Positions 52,101 to 61,100 of a stretch of 64,000 nucleotides of DNA are shown here, one piece after another (the first letter of the stretch is position 1; every line of letters begins with the position of its first letter). The notes under the pieces are model-generated. The model saw nothing but the letters and a program-made list of their open reading frames with translations, did no database searches and was not told the origin of the DNA. The translations under genes and the position numbers were made by a program. The stretch comes from Plazaster borealis (taxonomy: Eukaryota > Echinodermata > Asteroidea > Forcipulatida > Labidiasteridae). The DNA is taken from the NCBI GenBank assembly GCA_021014325.1, contig CM037459.1:310001-374000 (forward strand), read 5' to 3'.

Positions 52101-55100
52101 ATTTTTTAGAAATGTATCTGACACACAACATACCACCATTTAAGCGGCAATATCTCCTGTGTAACTACGTACGCCGGATATTTGTCCCCCCAAAAAAAGC
52201 GTTGTTAGGTCCAGTATCATAGTATGCTCGGATCGTAAAGCATTTTAAAAGTAAGCAGTACTCCAGTAGGTAACTTCATTTCATTAAGTTCATTTTTGTT
52301 CTATTGATTAATATACAGAATATAGTCCAGAACCATTTATCTTCATTTCATAAATTTTGGTAGGTAGTCCAGAGTTTTAACCACAACGAAAATTGTCTGG
52401 GTAAGTTTTTAATAATTTGGGATTTTTCTTTGTTTGACCCAAAAACAAATAAAATTTGCTCACAACCCAAAAGCCCCTTTTTTTTGTAGATTCATTCATC
52501 ATGTGTTCAGTGGCAGAATAATAAATAAAATCTTGCAAAAAGTTTACTCTGATTCATCCCTCCCATCATCCTGTCATTCATTAAATTTATTTCCAATTCG
52601 CGGAAACAATAATTAAAATAATAAAAAAGAACAATTAATTATGGTATTAAACAATTTGAAAGATGCAAAACATTTTAATACAATAGGCTTATTAGAACTG
52701 ACACGGAATTGCGAGACAGAGGCACATCCCTAAGCAGATCTTATGATTGTCGGCCGAAAAATTTAGATAACACTTATCATCATCATTTTTATTTTTATTT
52801 TGTTCCTGTCTGATAACCTTTTTTCAGCACCTAAAAATCTGTAAACCAACTAATAAAATTGGAATGGCCTGACAAACATTATGATGGCTGAGTAAAATCA
52901 CACATCCATCCCAAGTTGGTATTTCCCAATGTATGATTTGTACATGTAAGATTAATGGGATTTTTGTACAGTACAACTTGGTAGTTCCCATTGAGTGGTA
53001 CAGGAGCTGAGTCCAACACTGTGACTCAAAAGCCTGGTCATATATATAGGTCCCATGTTTGAATGCGTATACAAACTCACAGCCCCAGCCTCCTCTATAT
53101 TCTGATTTTTATGTTTTATGTATAACATTACATGTATATTACAGGTATGTACACATTTACATGTACAATAAAACTTAAAGGCACACTATACATACACTAC
53201 ACATTGTCCACTTCACCATCAACTACATGTATAATGGATGCTGTTCTACAGAATTGGGTCACAATATCACTTATTAACATGCAGGCCTCAGTGCCCTTAA
53301 GCTTTTTGTAAAGTAGCCCACCCAGCTAATAAACTGTGCCTTTTACTTGCCCCAATTGAAGTTTGAGTAGCCCAGTAACCATGTATTGTCATCAATGTAT
53401 CTTTCTGATGTATTAATGATAGCGATCACAACCAGTTTAATAGTCAAATGAAGTTACATTCACACACTCAAAAATAAATTAGCACATTTTTACAATTTAT
53501 TATTCACATCTGAAAAAGAAGAAAAACAAGTAGGTTGCAGAGTTTTTAGTAGCCCACAGGGCAAGTTGAGGAGTGGTGTTCACTAGCCCATAGCAGTTTT
53601 TACTAGACATTGTACACTACATGTAGGAGCCCTGGTGCATCACTAGGCTAAACAACTCGAACGATTAAATGCAAAATAAAAGAAACCGTCTTCCATGAGC
53701 TGTAAATATCTTAGTATTTTGCATAAAACATGCAAACGTTGAGAATTTACAATCCCCCTCGGTCACCCATGAAACAGCCAAACTCGGACTAAAATTTCTC
53801 TTTCCCTCAGGAATGATATGTGACACGGTCGGTTGGTCACATCATAGGCCAGCAAGCCTAAGGACAACCTGGCTAACTTACATGCAAGGTGTACTTAGCT
53901 TACACCGGGATACATGTACGTATGTACACTGTACTGGATATAGTCTTGACTCAAAAAATGTACACTTAGCTTCAGAATTGCCTAACGTCCCAGCACCTTT
54001 AGGAAAAAACATTAGTGCTGGCACATTGCCAAATGAATAACTATCCCAACGTTGTTTGTGCAAATTCTCTCAATGTAGTTCTCAAAGCTAAAGAAATTTT
54101 AATTCAAATCACTGGGGCTGCCAAATTAAATTGGATGTTTTCTTTTACCAACATCTACGTATTGCTAGATGGTTTCGTTTTAAGATGAAAAAACGCGACA
54201 CCAAACAATCATTTATGAATCAGTGATTGCACAATATTTTGTCATACGTACATAAACAAAAACAATTGATAGAAAGTTCAATGTTTTTACCCTGTCTTGT
54301 TTCTAAATTCCCTGTCATAACTGTGCTGTTTCCCATTCACTACACGTTTGGTTGTTTGATTTATTTGCCTTTGAGGAGGGTATAAATGCCCATACATGTA
54401 CATGTAGGCCTACACTGTACATGTATACATACCCTTTTAGAGGAGGAACAGATGAAAACCAACCACTGACAAAGTTATGGATTGCAATCTCTCATCCATG
54501 ATGGCGAAGTGTAACAATTCAATGATATTGTATACATTACCTACATGATATGAATACCATTCATATAATATCTTGACAAATTACTAAATTAAATTATTCT
54601 TTTAGTTACATGTAGTCCTGGTAGTTTCCTTTATGTACATGTAAATAGTCTACATGTATGTTCACTGTACCATGTATATACATGTAAGAAACATACTCAG
54701 TCCAATCCAAATTAACAACGGAGTAAACCTTCATCTAAAAGACTTCTGCACTTAATAAAAATACAGAGAAGCATACCTGTACAAATTACATGCAAGTTAA
54801 ATATTGAATACAAGAATAAATGATACTGATTTCTTGTAAGAGGATTATGCAGAAAGTAGGATGTCTTTCAAGCAGCTATACGTACGTATTATGTACATCC
54901 GTTTCACAACCGATGTAGAAATTTGAAGAATTGTTTTTTTTGCATTGGCAGACATAATTGCTGATTTGATTGAATTACAATGATAAAAACATCTAAATAT
55001 AGTGTGCACAGTGGTCATGAATGTGCAATACTCTGCAATACCTGCATATGTTCTGTAGTAATTGTGCATCTGGTTTTTTTTGGCACAACATGTAAATTGA

Positions 55101-58100
55101 TATATTGAATACATGTACATTGCTTCAAGAACTGAACAGAAAAAAATGCCCATTTGATGCTCGAAAACTTTCATGTACATGTTGCACACATTTGTTTTAT
55201 TTATTTTCCCGTTTCTATTCTTAATTTGTTTTCCTCCAAGCACCTCAATTGACCAGCGACGAAACTAGGGCAACATTTTTGTGTTTTTTTTTTTGGGGGG
55301 GGGGGGTGCACCATTGTTTCTAGGGGGCACTTCTGGCCAATTAAAACTGAAGTTTCCATATTTCATTTTTCTTAAACAAGCCCCTTTTCAGTTCTCTTTA
55401 TGTCATTTATTACTCGTATGGATGGAGTTACATTGACTGCGTGTACATAGAAACAGATTTTTAAAAACATTGACCATGTTGACATTACTACATATATTGT
55501 GTACAAGCTTATGGAATGTAACATTTTATTACTGGTAAAAAGTTTTTAAAAATCCAGATTTCAAATGGGGGGGGGGGGGCATCCAGAAGGCATGGACATC
55601 ACATGTGTGTCCCCCCCCCCTCCCACTTACAACATTGCAATTAACAAATCCCTTGCCTTGCTCTCTATTTCCTACTAAAGATTTTTTCCCCCAAACAATG
55701 TAAATTTTAACTGTAGTTAAAGATGAGGTTTAATTTTGTGTTTCACTGTACATACTACACTGCATGCACTGTACTACATGTACTCATCCTAGAAAATTAC
55801 AAATTTCAGATATTTAAACGAGCCTTCATCATGCAGAATGTGATTTCATGACAATACATGTCAGCATGTACGTGTAGTATGCAGTCTTTCTAATAACAAA
55901 GATCTTGCATATCTGTCAAGTTGTCAATCTAATGAGCCATGTATTTTAATGAGATGGGCCATGGATAAAAAATTGATGGGTTGGCTCAGTGCTTTACTTG
56001 GTGCGTTTTTTGAAATAATTGTTTGATAATATTGTCACTTCAACTAAGCTATTAGATCCCTAGCAACATCTATTTTGAACATGCATGGAATTTGTTGTAT
56101 CTTTCACTAGAAACATTATAGCCTAATGTTTTTAAATAGTTCCATTAGAATTTACAATCACTTTACATATGATATTGCAGGTAAGTCAGCTATGAATTGG
56201 GTCTAGATGGTACACGTTGGTTTTGTGCATGGTTTACCATAACAGGCACAAATCAAGGTCAGTAAACTTAACTTCTGTACGTGTACAGTTGGCTTACATG
56301 TCTCGGTACTTCATTTAAATAAAGATTAACTTTTGTTTTAGATTTTGGTTCACAAGAACAATTTAGAAACTAAACAATTTATTTTGATAATTTGTATGAA
56401 TAGTGCTAGTAGAGGGATGCCAACATTTGCATCTTGCAATCAGGGAGATTTGGTACAACAATTAGGGAGCTATTTAGAATTACATTCAACATAATAGGGG
56501 AAAAGTTTCCATAATCAGGGAGATTTTCAAATTTGTTCACCAAATCATGGAAAGATTGGTTTATTTTCAGGGAGCTTTCTGCAGAATCAGGGAGAGTTGG
56601 CAGCTCTGCTAGTATCATATTGGTGTTTCTATCATCAGGGTAAATTATAACACAAGCACTACCAGACTACCTCCCCCCCCCCCCCCCCAACGACTATTGA
56701 TAATTTGTTTCCAAACATATAAACAAAATTAAAAATGTTGGCAAACAATTTGCTTGTTGCTTTTACAAGTTCCCAATACCTTAACAGCTGCAATACTGAC
56801 AAATGTGTGGTATATTTCTAGACAAGGTATAGTTTTTGGATACAGAGTGTCACCAAGAAGACATTGAGACACATTTACAGTAATTTGGCTAGAAGGGAAG
56901 GGGGTGGAGGAGAGGGGGGTAGAGGAGAGTGAGGTGCAAGAAACATAAAGGATGTTAATAAGTCTAGGTGTAGTAATGAAACACTCCAGAAAACATAACC
57001 ACATGTACATTACCACTGATCAATCATTCCATCTACTTACAATGGATGATCATTTCCTTCTGGCAAACCCAGTTCAAATTAGCATTCTCAGTGTTTACTG
57101 TGGGAACCACTAACAAGTTTGAAGTAGCATGAAAAGCATTCATCTAAGCACCTTGCCACTACAAACTGATTTAATGTATATTCCACAAAGGAAAATGTAA
57201 ATGGGAAGAACATCCGTAGGGGGCTTGTGTATGGATTATCTCTGACTAGCCCTACTGCCTATGGCAACTAAAAAGTCCCTTAAATTCCCAGTCAAAACAC
57301 ACCAGATTTAAAGGGGAAGCCAAAGTCACTGATTGTCATTAATACGAGAACCTTCAGATTTGGGGCTGATTTCCATTGTATGAAATTGGTATTTTCACTG
57401 GATAGACCATTGTCTGAATCCCTCTTTAAGATCACTTTTTTATCCAACAAGTTGAAGGGACAAGACAGAAGAGCCAGTCTAGCAAGTTGTAGATAATCAA
57501 CACAGATCTAGTGATATTGACTAATCATGGCCTGATATACATGTACCTACATGTACATATGTCAGCGTTCTCCCTTAACAGTGGTCCGCTGGTCAAATGC
57601 CAGTTAAAACACCTGAGGACCAGTCAGAATTCTCTCCAAGTGGTCCTGCTGGCTAGTTCAGTGTTGAAAAGCATCCTTGTTTCATTTGAAAGAATGACTA
57701 GTAAAAAAGCCAACGGACTAGTAAAATGACAAGCTATCTGGTCCTGCTGATCGGTAGCTAAAAAGGTTTACGGACACATTGCCTTGCACTCAAATACATT
57801 TTATGATATATTATTGTTCACGTTTATCACAAAATTAAAGAGTACAGCGTATGCTCAACTTGCAATCATCAAGGGCATATATGAAAAAACTTGTTCCTTT
57901 TACCTAAACCTGACAACCCATGCCATATGAGCAGCATTCCTGCTTTACTTGGCCAGATGCCAGTTAAAACAGCCCAAGACCAGTCAAAATTCTCTCTAAA
58001 TGGTCCGGCTGGCTAGTTCAGTAATGAAAAGCGTCACTATTCAATATGAAATATGAACCAGTGAAAAAGCCGTTAGACCAGTAAAATGGCAAGCCAACTG

Positions 58101-61100
58101 GTCCCACTGACTAGTCACTGATAATGGGTTTTTCCCAGATACAGAAATGTTCTTTAAATATCAACCATTCTAGGAATTGGGTCAATAAGTCTGCATTGTG
58201 CATTGTTTGAAAAAGGAAATTACCCAGAATAGAATCAACATTCACAGGAAAGGCTCTTGTTGTTATCCTTCACAAAATGATGTGCATGGCATTCTTCAAA
58301 AGAACTCAAAAGATGGTTGATTACAACATGCATTCCGCACAATATGCATTTTCTACATGTATTATTAAACAAATTGAAACATTGGCATGTACTGTACCCA
58401 CATACATACACATTCACATTTGTGTCAAATAATGTACTTACATGTAGCATCAGTTTTAAAAATAAATTGCTTTTTGTTCTATCAATCATCTGTGACCACT
58501 TGACTATAAGTTTCCTAAGACTTTTAGTGTTATACTTCAACAATGATGTCAAAGGTCAACTGTGTGACCTCTGTATAATGACTTACATGTAGTAATGATA
58601 TGCACAATCACTGCCGATCAGTGTGGAGAGTAACCGTTAACCAGGATTCTACAGTGAGATCCTCAGGATTATTTCTCTTTGTTATATACCATCTTAAGCA
58701 ATGCAATTCTCCTATGAGTATCGTGACGCAGTTTGAAATTAAAAATAGAATGCTAACAGCCCGACTGACTATAAATACTCCATTCTATGAAAAGAGTGAT
58801 TTTCTCTGTATATAATGATGTAGTGAAAGAAGACCAGTCAGTATGTGTTTGTACATGTACAGTAGATAGAATGTGGAGCATAAATAGTGATACAGGACTC
58901 TATTCAAAAATCCTTTATATTCTGGCTTCTTCAGTAATTTACTTTTACTTTACACTTTTTAATGTAAATTTATAAATAAATGAAGACGTAATGAGGGCAG
59001 GTATCAGATTGATTCTACATGTTTAGAAGGACATTGTAGTGTAATTAATCTTTCTAATTATTATGTACATGTACATGTCTGAAAGGTTGACGTTTGGTAA
59101 TTTGGTTAAAACACTTACACATGTACAATGTGTGTGCAACAACGTGTACATTACATGTACATGTAATATAGTATCCACATATGTACATGTACATACTGTA
59201 CACATGTAAACTCATTTCCTTGTTTATATCTGAACCTTCATTTACAAGAACTTAAAGGGGAAAAAACAAACAGCAAATCCATAGAATACTAACAAGAATA
59301 CACAAACAGATTAAGTAAATCAGCCCTCCCACATCTATGGATTTAGTATTTTGCAGCTAACCCAACATGGAACATAGAGCTGGGTATTGAGTTACCAAAT
59401 AACAGATTTAATGTGACATTATGTAAATATAGAACTTACATGTAAGTTTCTACATTGTAGCTATATATTACCTACATTGTAGGTTGTCAATGTTGTGATA
59501 AATATCTGAAAGGAATGTACAACTTTCATGTTAATAGTATGTTAATAAAGCTATTCATTCACAATAGATTAGGAATACTCACTGGCAGAGGACAGAGTTT
59601 TCCGTTGACTTTGACACACACACTGGAAGGAAACTTATCATCCTGATCACAGCTTGTTTCTGCAAGACAAAACCTACAAGGAAAACACAAACCACTGTGT
59701 TTATAGCTATAAGATAGATTAATATCCACTAACCAATTCAAATGAGGAAAGCTTTTTCTTGTCAGAAGGATTTTGTATAAAAATGTTGACATTATTGGCA
59801 GAATGGTCATTTATCCCTACACAATATAAATTGTTCCCTTAAACTAAAACAATTATTTTAAAAATATTAAAATGTATTTTCATGTCGTTCTTTTTTATTA
59901 AAGACGCAATAAACACATGTATGAGCCATCAAATGATGGACTGTCCACACTTGTAAAAAAGAAATAATGCTGGAATAATTTAATCGATTCATAATTTATT
60001 CAGGTTCTATTTTCTGAAATAAATGTTCAGGTTGGGGTCTTTCTGTCTCTTTAATTCAATTTTTAATACAATTCTTTGACAGGTGGACATATAAAATGCC
60101 AGTGCCTCATTGTTTGTTCAACCCACATGTTTCATCTACTTCTACTTGTACCCACATTTCCCTAAATTCCTTGCCCAGGTTACCATGGCAATATTTGATT
60201 GTTAAACGCTGCAAGTTAAAGTAATTTTACACGGGAGAGTTTGTAAGGATGCTGCACAGTTCAAAGCCAACACTGAGAAGAGGATAAGGGTTTTAAAAGG
60301 AGATTTCCTTCTATTTATAAAAAAGATAAACCGGACACTTTGTATATAGACAGGAAGTTTTATGTAACTCTGATCTCCATTAGGGTTACCATGGACTTGG
60401 TAACAACATATTCTTGTTTCTCAATATGGACGTACACTGACGTCAAGATGATACAAAAATACTTTTTGTTGACGATTTTTCAAGTCAAACCTCATACTAT
60501 CCATGCTCATGCTTAATGCATTATTCAATGCAGAATTTTAGAGCAAGAAGCCTGTGTAGATGTATGTAAAAACATTCTTTAGAGAAGGACAGTATTTTGG
60601 TCATAACATGTACTTTGTTACCTGATGCACGGATTCACCTGGTTCTTGAAAATAAAATACATTGTGTTCACCAGTACCTTATCCTCCCACACACTACACC
60701 CACAGACTACTGCAAAACAGTCCTATATAAAACACACCAACTTCTCTCTTTTACACAATAGCGTAATAATATGTTATTACCGTAAACCAAATGCACAGAA
60801 TTAAGAGGAAGATAAAATGCTTAAAATCAAAAAGTACATAATGTAAAATATTCTTTTAAAAGACAGGACTATATTCATCAACTTTCCTACATGTAGTATA
60901 TGCAGGTTTTCTTGCAGGAACTGTTAAAACAAATTGTACCACTTCTTATAATTTTCTACAAATTTTTGGAAACAGTAAAGCCCTTCAAGTAAAGGTAAAA
61001 TTCTGAGTGATCAGTAACATTCCAGGAACTTTACATGCAGTTAAATTTCAAGAACTGACTTGTTATATTTTACAAAGTTGATCCCTCCCCTTTTGACTTG

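Larger units (their letters stand above)
50996..52868. mobile_element. 1.9-kb inverted-repeat element with a nested foldback
   Basis: GCCATTCCAATTTTATTAGT and TGGTTTAC at the left end are matched by GTAAACCAACTAATAAAATT and GGAATGGC at the right end, a 28-bp perfect inverted repeat. No clear target duplication. Inside are the foldback 51783-52166 and a 51-codon open frame at 51506-51661. Confidence 0.8.
49842..59582. other. 9.7-kb PIAS intron rich in transposons
   Basis: Contains a SINE (50187-50596), a nested inverted-repeat element (50996-52868), a short hAT-like MITE (56411-56607), a two-copy 200-bp direct repeat (57563-58130), G and C homopolymers near 55292, 55567 and 56673, and many ACATGTAC motifs. 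No PIAS-like exon was found within. Confidence 0.6.

Noticed and set aside
58235..58592. Overlapping 90-105-codon frames on both strands
   Set aside because: No motif, AT-rich low-complexity composition, no splice sites that would link to PIAS exons.
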